Positions 1 through 6,370 of a DNA stretch of 8,964 bases are shown piece by piece. This stretch comes from Bacteroidetes bacterium UBA7692 (GTDB lineage: Bacteria > Bacteroidota > Bacteroidia > Chitinophagales > LD1): contig DLGO01000031.1 of NCBI GenBank assembly GCA_002482725.1, positions 1 through 8,964 on the forward strand. The letters are read 5' to 3'. The notes below the pieces were generated by a model. The model was not told where the DNA came from and did no database searches. It worked only from the letters and a program-made list of their open reading frames with translations. How positions within the stretch are numbered: the first letter of the stretch is position 1; each line of letters begins with the position of its first letter. Position numbers and translations under genes: made by a program.

Positions 1-267
1 GGTTTCAATATTACCGTATTCCCTAATCCATTTGTAGAAAAGGCGACCATATCTTACCGCCTGGAAAATGATGCTAAAGTGAACCTGCAAGTGTACAACA
101 TAGAAGGTAAAGTGGTGGCAGAGTTGCAAAACGGCAAACTGAACGCAGGAGTATATTCTGTACCTGTGGACTCAAAAGACCTGAAAGCGGCAAGCGGTGT
201 ATTGATTGCAAAGCTGACAATAGATGGAAAGGTGTACAGCCAGCAAATGGTGCATGCCAATTGGTAA
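1..267 (+). CDS. C-terminal end of a secreted protein with a T9SS type-A sorting domain (5' end outside window)
   Basis: Frame 1 is open from the left edge to the TAA at 265-267 and gives 88 residues. They match the type IX secretion type-A C-terminal sorting domain. A VFPNPF motif lies at about residues 6-11, followed by a beta-rich stretch with VNLQVYNIEGKVV (27-39), LNAGVYSV near the middle and a closing GKVYSQQMV. In this family the domain directs a Sec-exported protein through the outer-membrane T9SS translocon and is then usually removed by the PorU sortase, leaving the cargo released or anchored at the surface. The functional part of the protein lies upstream and cannot be identified here. 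No start is assigned: the in-frame GTG at 79 falls inside the domain and is not a real start. A hairpin terminator follows 28 nt after the stop. Confidence 0.88.
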   Translation, partial: GFNITVFPNPFVEKATISYRLENDAKVNLQVYNIEGKVVAELQNGKLNAGVYSVPVDSKDLKAASGVLIAKLTIDGKVYSQQMVHANW

Positions 268-294
268 ATGAAAATGGGTTTTAAATAATTGGAG

Positions 295-326
295 AAAGGT
301 CTTTGAGCAATCAAAGACCTTTTTTT
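295..326 (+). terminator. Rho-independent terminator of the T9SS cargo gene
   Basis: Bases 297-306 (AGGTCTTTGA) pair perfectly with 311-320 around a GCAA loop (307-310). A295 and A296 can also pair with T321 and T322, leaving a short T tail up to 326. The loop is of the stable GNRA class when read on the plus strand. The T tract overlaps the aroA stop codon (325-327) of the convergent operon. Read on the minus strand, the hairpin is followed by TTTCTCC, so it would be a poorer terminator in that direction. Confidence 0.85.
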
Positions 327-1560
327 ATACCATTTCCTCAATGGAAAAACCAGCGGCAAGCAGGTGTTGCCAAAAGCGCGGATAAGATTTTTCTACCACC
401 GATGGAGCTTCTATAGTAATTGGTCCCAGTAAGGAGAGCGGGGCAAATGCCATGGCCATTCTATGGTCGTGGTAGGTGCTTATTACCTCTTTTGGGTGGG
501 TGTAGTTACCGGATAGTTCAAACTGATTAGGTGAAAATTCATTAAGCTGTACGCCGCATTTGGCCAGCTCGTTTTGCAGCGCTTTTATCCTGTCTGTTTC
601 CTTTATGCGCAGGCTTTCCAGTCCTGTAAACTTAGCCCGCACATTCATAGCTGCTGCCAATACAATAATGGTTTGGGCAAGGTCGGGACTATCGCTGAAA
701 TCCATGGTGCAGCTGTTGCTAAGGAAGACTGATTTGGATAGCCTGGCTCCGCTCTTGTCAAATGAAGCCTTTACGCCGAATTGCTCTGCAAATTTTGTAA
801 TAGCGCTATCGCCCTGCATGGAATCCTGTTTCAACCCATGTAATTGAATATCGCTGCGCTCGGCTAATGCTGCAATGCTGAACCAATAGCCTGCGCTGCT
901 CCAGTCGCTTTCTACATGTATATCAGCCGGTATCAACGGTTGTGGTTTAATCACCAGCTTTTCCGGTGTTGACCAGTTGTGCTGAATACCCAGATGCCTG
1001 AGCATACTCAGGCTCATATCTATATATGGCCTGGATGTAATTGCTGTGCTGAAATTGATAGTAAGCCCTTTAGGCAAAAAAGGAGCTATCAGTAGTAGCG
1101 CGGTAATAAACTGGCTGCTGATATTACCCGGCAGTGTGCAGGTGTTTCCGATTTTTTTAAAATCAGTTAGCGGGTTTATTTCAATTGGTGCGAAACCTGC
1201 TTTGTTTTTGTATTCGAGCGAAAATCCTAAACCCCGCAATGCTTCGGTTAGTGGCGCGATAGGCCGATCCAGCATTCGCTGAGTACCTGTAAGCACCTTG
1301 TGCTGATTGGATGCGCAGAAGTACGCTGTAAGAAAGCGCATGGCTGTGCCTGCGTCCAATACATCTATAACAAGATCCTTATTCTTTAAATTGAAAATGA
1401 GGTTTTGGGTGTCACGGGCTTCCGACAGATTATGTACCTGAAACGCATGGTTGCTCAATGCCTGTAAAATCAGGGCGCGGTTGCTCTCGCTCTTGGAGCC
1501 CGGCAAATGTACATCTGCACTAACCTCCAGGGTGCGGTGCGAAAGCCTGATAGCGTTCAT
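325..1560 (-). CDS. aroA: 3-phosphoshikimate 1-carboxyvinyltransferase (EPSP synthase)
   Basis: This enzyme of the shikimate pathway transfers the enolpyruvyl group of PEP to shikimate-3-phosphate, giving EPSP, the precursor of chorismate. It is cytoplasmic. The 411-residue product is a normal length and carries the family landmarks: LPGSKSESNR at 19-28 (active-site Lys23), DAGTAMRFL at 69-77, LDRPIAPL at 97-104, ISSQF at 147-151, DSPD at 290-293 (Asp290 is the likely counterpart of the catalytic Asp), KETDRIKAL at 320-328 (Glu321), DHRMAM at 365-370 and Lys391 near the C-terminus. The ATG is 18 codons before the LPGSKS motif, as in E. coli AroA, and no other in-frame ATG lies between them. 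The start therefore overlaps the end of aroB by 41 nt, which suggests translational coupling. It is the last gene of the minus-strand cluster. Confidence 0.97.
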   Translation of the reverse strand: MNAIRLSHRTLEVSADVHLPGSKSESNRALILQALSNHAFQVHNLSEARDTQNLIFNLKNKDLVIDVLDAGTAMRFLTAYFCASNQHKVLTGTQRMLDRPIAPLTEALRGLGFSLEYKNKAGFAPIEINPLTDFKKIGNTCTLPGNISSQFITALLLIAPFLPKGLTINFSTAITSRPYIDMSLSMLRHLGIQHNWSTPEKLVIKPQPLIPADIHVESDWSSAGYWFSIAALAERSDIQLHGLKQDSMQGDSAITKFAEQFGVKASFDKSGARLSKSVFLSNSCTMDFSDSPDLAQTIIVLAAAMNVRAKFTGLESLRIKETDRIKALQNELAKCGVQLNEFSPNQFELSGNYTHPKEVISTYHDHRMAMAFAPLSLLGPITIEAPSVVEKSYPRFWQHLLAAGFSIEEMV

Positions 1561-2593
1561 TGTAATAACTTATGGATTCCTGTATCAATAACGTTTCTGC
1601 GGTCTCATTAATTGCATACTCACCTATTCCTTTCAGTAGTGAAAATTGAATTTGTGCATCCTGATTTTTCTTGTCATTCTTCATCAGGGTTAGTAACTCA
1701 TCTGTATTCTGTAATGGTTGCAGGTAGTTTGCAAAAACCGACAGAATAGTTTCGGTGATGGTGCTTAACTGCCCGTCGGTTAAGTACCCCTTTGCCTTGC
1801 TGATAAAGGCTTCACAAATCATACCTATGGCAATGCTTTCGCCATGCAGCAGGGGAGTAGTACTGCTTAAATAATAGCTTTCAACAGCATGCCCTATAGT
1901 GTGCCCGAAATTTAGTGCCTTGCGGATATTCTGCTCATAGGGATCGGCTGCTGTAAAGGATGATTTAATGGCAATTGCTTTTTTTATCAGCAGTTCATCG
2001 CCAACAAAATCCCGGATAAAGGAATTGCTCTGAATGGCAGTGTGCAGATGCCGGAACGACTGTGCATCATTTATAAGGTAGTGCTTTATAACCTCGGCAA
2101 GCCCGCTGGTCAGTTCCCTTTCCGGTAGAGTTTGCAGGAAATCGTTGCATACCAATACCTGATGCGCAGGGGTAAAAGTGCCTATGAGGTTTTTGAGCCC
2201 GTTGAAATCTACGCCTGTTTTACCACCTACTGCGGCATCTACCATACCTAAGAGAGAGGTTGGGATATTGATAAATGATATGCCTCTTTTATAACAGGAG
2301 GCCGCGAAGCCACCCATGTCGCACACCACGCCACCACCAATATTGATAAGCAACGTATTGCGGTCTGCATTATCTTTTGTAAGTATTTCCCAGATATGCG
2401 TGCAGGAATCCAGGTTCTTATGTTGTTCTCCGGCCGGTATGGTTATTACCTTTCTGTCACGATTTTGTGAAAACCTGCCAAGGCAATGCAGGGCAGTGTT
2501 GGCATCGGCTAAAAAGTAAACAGAAGAGAACCGCAGTGCTTCTATATGTTTTTCAACGTCCGGTATGGATGGGAAGAACAATACAGCACTCAT
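1520..2593 (-). CDS. aroB: 3-dehydroquinate synthase
   Basis: This is the second enzyme of the shikimate pathway. It converts DAHP to 3-dehydroquinate using NAD+ and a divalent metal, usually zinc. The 357 residues are typical in length. Motifs include GEQHK (55-59), the glycine-rich nucleotide site GGGVVCDMGG (86-95), PTSLLGMVDAAVGGKTGV (111-128, with Lys125), GLAEVIKH (164-171), NFGHTIGH (228-235) and LHGESIAIGM (249-258). Glu167, His231 and His250 are the expected metal ligands, and DKK at 307-309 is also conserved. The ATG is 2 nt after the TAA of the upstream small secreted-protein gene, and the 3' end runs 41 nt into aroA. Both features indicate co-transcription. The C-terminal tail encoded in the overlap (YQAFAPHPGG) is outside the recognisable fold. 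Confidence 0.97.
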   Translation of the reverse strand: MSAVLFFPSIPDVEKHIEALRFSSVYFLADANTALHCLGRFSQNRDRKVITIPAGEQHKNLDSCTHIWEILTKDNADRNTLLINIGGGVVCDMGGFAASCYKRGISFINIPTSLLGMVDAAVGGKTGVDFNGLKNLIGTFTPAHQVLVCNDFLQTLPERELTSGLAEVIKHYLINDAQSFRHLHTAIQSNSFIRDFVGDELLIKKAIAIKSSFTAADPYEQNIRKALNFGHTIGHAVESYYLSSTTPLLHGESIAIGMICEAFISKAKGYLTDGQLSTITETILSVFANYLQPLQNTDELLTLMKNDKKNQDAQIQFSLLKGIGEYAINETAETLLIQESISYYNERYQAFAPHPGG

Positions 2594-2595
2594 GC

Positions 2596-2979
2596 TTATT
2601 TGATTTCTATAGCTGCTACAAAGTTGCGGTAAACCTCATCGCCAAACTCCTTTTTGCGGTTAGCAAGTTCCTGGTTGAAAAGATATAAGGCATTGGTAAC
2701 GCTCATTTCCACATTGGGATTGTCGCTATCGCTAACACGTACGCGACCTACCCAGCTATCGGGGTAGTATCCAAATTTGAATTGAACCTTGCCCTTGAAT
2801 GCTGCAGTGTTTGCCGCCAGTTCATTTTCCAGGTGGCGTTGCAGAAAATTGGCGACAGCTACACTAAGCGGGGAAGTCTGATTTGCACCGTCGAGCTTTA
2901 CAATTACCGAAACGTTTTTGTTTTGGCTAAAAGCCGAAACAGTAATGAATAGTGCTAAAAGAGTAAAAAGTTTACGCAT
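2596..2979 (-). CDS. Small secreted protein of unknown function
   Basis: The 127-residue product was not recognised as a named family. It begins with a clear Sec signal peptide: MRK, a hydrophobic core LFTLLALFITV, then SAFSQ, with likely cleavage after Ser18. There is no lipobox Cys, so the mature form of about 109 residues should be soluble in the periplasm or released. The mature part starts with a beta-like stretch (NVSVIVKLDG, 22-31), continues with a predicted amphipathic helix (about 39-56), a segment rich in aromatic and charged residues (KVQFKFGYYPDSWVGRVRV, 64-82) and a helical end (VTNALYLFNQELANRKKEF). It contains no cysteine. It lies 8 nt after the membrane-protein gene and 2 nt before aroB, so it is almost certainly co-transcribed with both. 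That position alone does not reveal its role. Confidence 0.8.
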   Translation of the reverse strand: MRKLFTLLALFITVSAFSQNKNVSVIVKLDGANQTSPLSVAVANFLQRHLENELAANTAAFKGKVQFKFGYYPDSWVGRVRVSDSDNPNVEMSVTNALYLFNQELANRKKEFGDEVYRNFVAAIEIK

Positions 2980-2987
2980 ATCTAAGA

Positions 2988-3497
2988 TTAGAATTTTCTT
3001 TCAAAAATAAATGAACCAATAAGAGCCTGGCGCACATCGATATTAGGGGTTTCTTCTTCTTCAATTTCGCCCATGATAGCCCTGGAGTTAGAAATCTCGT
3101 CGTGTATTGTTTCTTCGCTGGTAATTGGGCGGGTATATTTTTGCTCGTAAGCAGTGCCCTCTCCGCCATAAGAAGCGCCTTCATCTGTTATCAGAAATTG
3201 CTTTGGCTTGGCAGGTATCGGTTTTATTGCTTTCGCTATATCCTGCTTCTTTTTTGCAGGAGTAGTGGTTACAGGTTTAGCTGTAGTCCGCTTGTTATAG
3301 TCATCAAATGATTCTGACCTAGGTGCCGGCTTGGGTTGCTGATATTGGATCGGCGGAGGAGTGGATGAATACTGAGCCCTTCGCTTCTTTTCTGCTGCTT
3401 CCTTTTCTGCCTGGGCTTCCTTGTTTTTTTTGTAAACAGAGTAGACAAAGTAGCCTATCCCTCCCATAATGTATAGCACTACCTTTAATTCAGGCAT
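2988..3497 (-). CDS. Single-pass membrane protein with a long polar low-complexity tail, unknown function
   Basis: The 169-residue product was not recognised. One hydrophobic helix at about residues 5-22 (KVVLYIMGGIGYFVYSV) is followed directly by a K/E/A-rich charged segment (23-41). By the positive-inside rule this suggests the tail lies in the cytoplasm. Residues 45-100 are a Pro/Lys/Thr/Gln-rich, probably disordered linker with TPPPI and KPAPR patches. Next come a Gly/Tyr-containing stretch (103-121), an acidic patch (GEIEEEET, 143-150) and a C-terminal segment VRQALIGSFIFERKF (155-169) that looks like a short structured docking motif. The gene starts 12 nt after the dehydrogenase stop and ends 8 nt before the secreted-protein gene. 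The bases before the ATG (AGAGGT) resemble a ribosome binding site but are placed unusually close. The ORF is intact. Confidence 0.72.
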   Translation of the reverse strand: MPELKVVLYIMGGIGYFVYSVYKKNKEAQAEKEAAEKKRRAQYSSTPPPIQYQQPKPAPRSESFDDYNKRTTAKPVTTTPAKKKQDIAKAIKPIPAKPKQFLITDEGASYGGEGTAYEQKYTRPITSEETIHDEISNSRAIMGEIEEEETPNIDVRQALIGSFIFERKF

Positions 3498-3509
3498 ACC
3501 TCTATATTT

Positions 3510-4862
3510 TTAGTGAATATACACAGTTTTTATATTTACAAATTCTTTTAATCCGTGTTCTGAAAGTTCACGACCAAAACCACTGCGCTTTATTCCCCCA
3601 AATGGTAGTCTGGGATCGCTCTTAACTATATCATTAACATATACATTACCAGCGTTCAGCTCTTCTATAAATAAAGCTGCATTGTCGTCATCATTTGTCC
3701 AAACACTTGCCCCTAACCCAAACTGTGATTTGTTGGCCAGCTCAATGGCATGAAGTTCGTTTTCTGCCAGGATAACTGAAAACACTGGGCCGAATAGCTC
3801 CTCTTTAAAAGAGGTAACATCAGGCGTTACATTTTCCAGCACTACAGGTGCCACAAAATTGCCATGTTCTTTTGCTTTGAAAGCATGGTAATGTGCGACA
3901 GCGCCATCGGTGATGCTGCGCTGTATCTGCCCGCGCACTTTTTCGGCCAGGTCCAAGCGTGCCAATGGTCCAACATGTGTTTCAGGGTCGAGCGGGTTGC
4001 CGACATTCAGCTTGCTTACCGCTTCGTTTAGTTTTGCTACGAATTCGTTTTTGCGCGCTTCGCCTACTATTATAAAACGTTTTGCCCCATTGCAGGATTG
4101 GCCTGAATTGATGATACGGCTCTTCATGGCACCTGATATGGCAGTTTCGAGGGGTGCATCTTCCAGCACAATGAATGCATCATTGCCACCCAGCTCCATT
4201 ACTGCCTTTTTCAGGTTGCTGCCTGCCAGCCCTGCCAGGTAAGCCCCTGTAGTATCGCTACCGGTAAAACTAAGGCCAGCGATTTCGGGTAGGGCGATGA
4301 GCTTGGCGGCATCTTCGTTGGTCAGGTAATAGTTTTTGTAAACTCCATCGGTAATGCCGGCATCGTGGAAAAGCTGCTCTATGGCACCCGCGCAACCAGG
4401 AACATTGGGTGCGTGTTTTAGTATAGAAACATTACCAGCCATAAGCGTAGGTACCGCACAGCGGAATACCTGCCAGAATGGAAAATTCCATGGCATGATG
4501 GACATGATAATACCAAGCGGGTCGAATCTGATGTAGCTCTTGCTAGCCTGTGTGCTTACGCCTTGCGAAGCCAAAAAGCCTTCGGCATTATCAATATAGT
4601 AATTGAAGGCAGTAAGGGTCTTGGTTATTTCGTATTCAGCTTCCCTGAGTGGCTTGCCCATTTCGCTGGTGATAAGACGTGCATATTGATCTTTGCGCTC
4701 TTCCAGCAAATATGCAACCTTTCTCAACTGAGCACCACGCTCTGCTACGCTCAATTTTTTCCATTTGCCAAAGGCTTCCACAGAAAGGTTGATGTCGGGA
4801 AACGGGTGGAAAGGGTAACGCTCCAGGGTTTCCCCTGTTGCAGGATTTATAGTTGCATACAT
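3510..4862 (-). CDS. NAD(P)-dependent succinate-semialdehyde dehydrogenase, YneI/Sad-like aldehyde dehydrogenase
   Basis: This is an aldehyde dehydrogenase that oxidises an aldehyde to the acid using NAD(P)+. It is closest in recalled sequence to E. coli Sad/YneI, which oxidises succinate semialdehyde to succinate. From the ATG at 4862 the protein has 450 residues. Key sites are MPWNFPFWQV (Asn126), LKHAPN (Lys149), SFTGS (198-202), MELGGND (general base Glu223), SGQSCNGAKR (nucleophile Cys257), EELFGPV (Glu355) and PFGGIKRSGFGREL near the C-terminus. The Sad-type LKHAPN and NGAKRFI context favours this subfamily, but substrate and cofactor are inferred. An in-frame GTG at 4889 would add nine residues. 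It is rejected because the family normally starts just before INPATGE and because a promoter-like element lies between the two starts. Confidence 0.93.
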   Translation of the reverse strand: MYATINPATGETLERYPFHPFPDINLSVEAFGKWKKLSVAERGAQLRKVAYLLEERKDQYARLITSEMGKPLREAEYEITKTLTAFNYYIDNAEGFLASQGVSTQASKSYIRFDPLGIIMSIMPWNFPFWQVFRCAVPTLMAGNVSILKHAPNVPGCAGAIEQLFHDAGITDGVYKNYYLTNEDAAKLIALPEIAGLSFTGSDTTGAYLAGLAGSNLKKAVMELGGNDAFIVLEDAPLETAISGAMKSRIINSGQSCNGAKRFIIVGEARKNEFVAKLNEAVSKLNVGNPLDPETHVGPLARLDLAEKVRGQIQRSITDGAVAHYHAFKAKEHGNFVAPVVLENVTPDVTSFKEELFGPVFSVILAENELHAIELANKSQFGLGASVWTNDDDNAALFIEELNAGNVYVNDIVKSDPRLPFGGIKRSGFGRELSEHGLKEFVNIKTVYIH

Positions 4863-4867
4863 AAGCG

Positions 4868-4875
4868 CAAATATA
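4868..4875 (-). promoter_or_regulatory. Candidate -7 promoter element before the aldehyde dehydrogenase
   Basis: Read on the minus strand this is TATATTTG, an exact match to the Bacteroidota -7 consensus TAnnTTTG. It ends 5 nt before the ATG at 4862, so transcription would start at or next to the start codon. No convincing TTG-type -33 element was found 17-21 bp upstream, which keeps confidence low. If it is real, the dehydrogenase-to-aroA genes have their own promoter, separate from the hydrolase gene. Confidence 0.35.
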
Positions 4876-4921
4876 GCGTCCCCAGCCACATATGCGGTTA
4901 GCTTATTAACAAGCTTTTAGC

Positions 4922-6217
4922 TTATAGGTAGGCTTTATCCCTGCTGTTCTTTTTATACTTCTTTTCCTCTGAGCGTTTTACAAAACCGATCAGGAATTTC
5001 TTGAATCCCGGGAGGTCCTTCATTTTAGGATTGCTGCCATGGTCCCTGAAACGGTTGAAATAGTATTTGGTGGCCAATACTGCAAAGGCTGCACAGGTGT
5101 TGTGGTCCAGGCTATTGCTCAGATTATTGAGCTTTATATTTTTTGAGCCGGCAGCTTTCATACCTGCATAAGCTACTTCGGAGTTTTTGTAATTTACTTC
5201 GCGGTCGCCCTGGCAATAGCACAACTGAACAGGTGCCTTTGCATTCCAATTGGTGAGGTTGTTTTCTGCCAGGCGTTTTTTGAAAGCAAAATCCGGATTG
5301 TTGACATATTGGTATACCATGGAGTCGTTGATTACATCCTTAGGTACTTTGGGCATCAGTTTATTCAGTTCATCTAGTGTGCGGTTGTCGTTTTGCTCAA
5401 AGAAACGTGGCAAAAGTGTGTCGAAAGGAGCTTTAAATATCGAATAGATGTTCTCTACTTCCAATATTCTGTATGCCTCCTGATAAGAAAGCAGCAAGTA
5501 TGGCAGGTAAAACGGGCGCGGATACTCTTTGAACATGTATTTTTCCTGTTCGCCGGTCATATCGTAGGCACCGGACATAGGAGAGGAAGCAGTTACCTGA
5601 AATCTGGGGTCGTTTAGTTCCTCTATATATTTATGTGCGGCCATAGCAGCATGCCCACCCTGCGAATAGCCTGTGATAAATAGCTGTCCGTTGCTTTGCA
5701 GGTTGATTTGCTTGTTTAGCTCATCGACAGCGTATAGCATATAGATGAAAGACATGGCCTCTGACCAGGCATGCTGATACAAGTGGTTGCCCTCGCCTTT
5801 GCCGATACCATAATAGTCGGGGTACATAGCGGCATAGCCATCGGTAGCGAAAGACAGGCAGATGAACTGCTGTGCATCCTTATCTGAAATTTCACGGTTT
5901 TTTTGAATCTGTGTGCCGTGGCCGAACATCATGTAAGGAACAGCCTTTGTGGTTTTGGGTGCAAAGTATATTCCTGATGCCTGCCTCCAGGTGCTATCTA
6001 TCCATTTTACCCTATAAGTAATCTCATAAATATCCACTGCTTCCTTTACGGGCATGGCTATTTTGGGTACTTTTTTGCTTTTCCACATATCATTGATGCT
6101 GCTTTTGGTATGTGACTTAATCAGCTTATAACTAAGCAGGTAAGGTCCATCGGAAGGAGTAACTGCCTTGGCAAAAAGGCATAGGAATACTAAACAGGCA
6201 GGTAGTAGATACTTCAT
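4922..6217 (-). CDS. Secreted alpha/beta hydrolase (secretory-lipase/esterase-like)
   Basis: The 431-residue product starts with a Sec signal peptide (MKYLLPACLVFLCLFAKA, likely cleaved after Ala18), so it should act in the periplasm or outside the cell. The alpha/beta-hydrolase fold is supported by an oxyanion-type FGHGT (98-102), a YPDYYGIGKGEG segment (132-143), the nucleophile elbow GYSQGGHA (183-190, Ser185), CQGDREVNY (Asp338) and LDHNTCA (370-376, His372). Ser185, Asp338 and His372 form a plausible catalytic triad. The layout resembles secretory lipases and related acyl esterases, but the substrate cannot be told from sequence. The protein ends in a Lys/Arg-rich tail (about 414-428). 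It is first in the minus-strand group. A 59-nt gap separates it from the dehydrogenase, so the two may or may not be co-transcribed. Confidence 0.85.
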   Translation of the reverse strand: MKYLLPACLVFLCLFAKAVTPSDGPYLLSYKLIKSHTKSSINDMWKSKKVPKIAMPVKEAVDIYEITYRVKWIDSTWRQASGIYFAPKTTKAVPYMMFGHGTQIQKNREISDKDAQQFICLSFATDGYAAMYPDYYGIGKGEGNHLYQHAWSEAMSFIYMLYAVDELNKQINLQSNGQLFITGYSQGGHAAMAAHKYIEELNDPRFQVTASSPMSGAYDMTGEQEKYMFKEYPRPFYLPYLLLSYQEAYRILEVENIYSIFKAPFDTLLPRFFEQNDNRTLDELNKLMPKVPKDVINDSMVYQYVNNPDFAFKKRLAENNLTNWNAKAPVQLCYCQGDREVNYKNSEVAYAGMKAAGSKNIKLNNLSNSLDHNTCAAFAVLATKYYFNRFRDHGSNPKMKDLPGFKKFLIGFVKRSEEKKYKKNSRDKAYL

Positions 6218-6370
6218 TTGGGGACTGAATTTATGCTGCTAATTTAAACTTAATATGGGCACAAATGGATATTATCTTTAAGAGGGTAAGAATTATTAAC
6301 GGATGCAAATTGCTTTCGTCTGATTCATTACATTCGCCATTCGATTTTTTACAAAAAGAGTAACAGATAT
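6218..6370. other. Divergent intergenic region between the hydrolase gene and ettA
   Basis: This 153-nt AT-rich spacer must carry the promoters for the hydrolase gene (minus) and ettA (plus). Only imperfect matches to TAnnTTTG were found: TATCTTTA at 6273-6280 and TACATTCG at 6329-6336 on the plus strand, and TAAGTTTA on the minus strand (6245-6252). None has a well-spaced TTG element upstream. The last bases before the ettA ATG (AAAAAGAGTAACAGATAT) have at most a weak ribosome binding site. No RNA gene, repeat or small ORF could be supported. Confidence 0.4.

Noticed and set aside
295..326. The left terminator working in both directions, also for aroA
   Set aside because: On the minus strand the hairpin is followed by TTTCTCC rather than a T run and the loop is no longer GNRA type. 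Weak activity is possible but not shown.
4863..4889. In-frame GTG start adding nine residues to the aldehyde dehydrogenase
   Set aside because: The family usually begins close to the INPATGE motif, the ATG at 4862 fits this, and the extra residues are not family-like. A promoter-like element lies inside the extension.
4900..4923. AAGCT/AGCTT inverted repeats just after the hydrolase stop, as a possible terminator
   Set aside because: The arms are only 5 bp long, the sequence is AT-rich and no T tract follows on the minus strand, so termination here cannot be supported.
6273..6336. TATCTTTA and TACATTCG as ettA promoter elements
   Set aside because: Each has one mismatch to TAnnTTTG and neither has a correctly spaced TTG element, so they were described as candidates in the spacer but not called as promoters.
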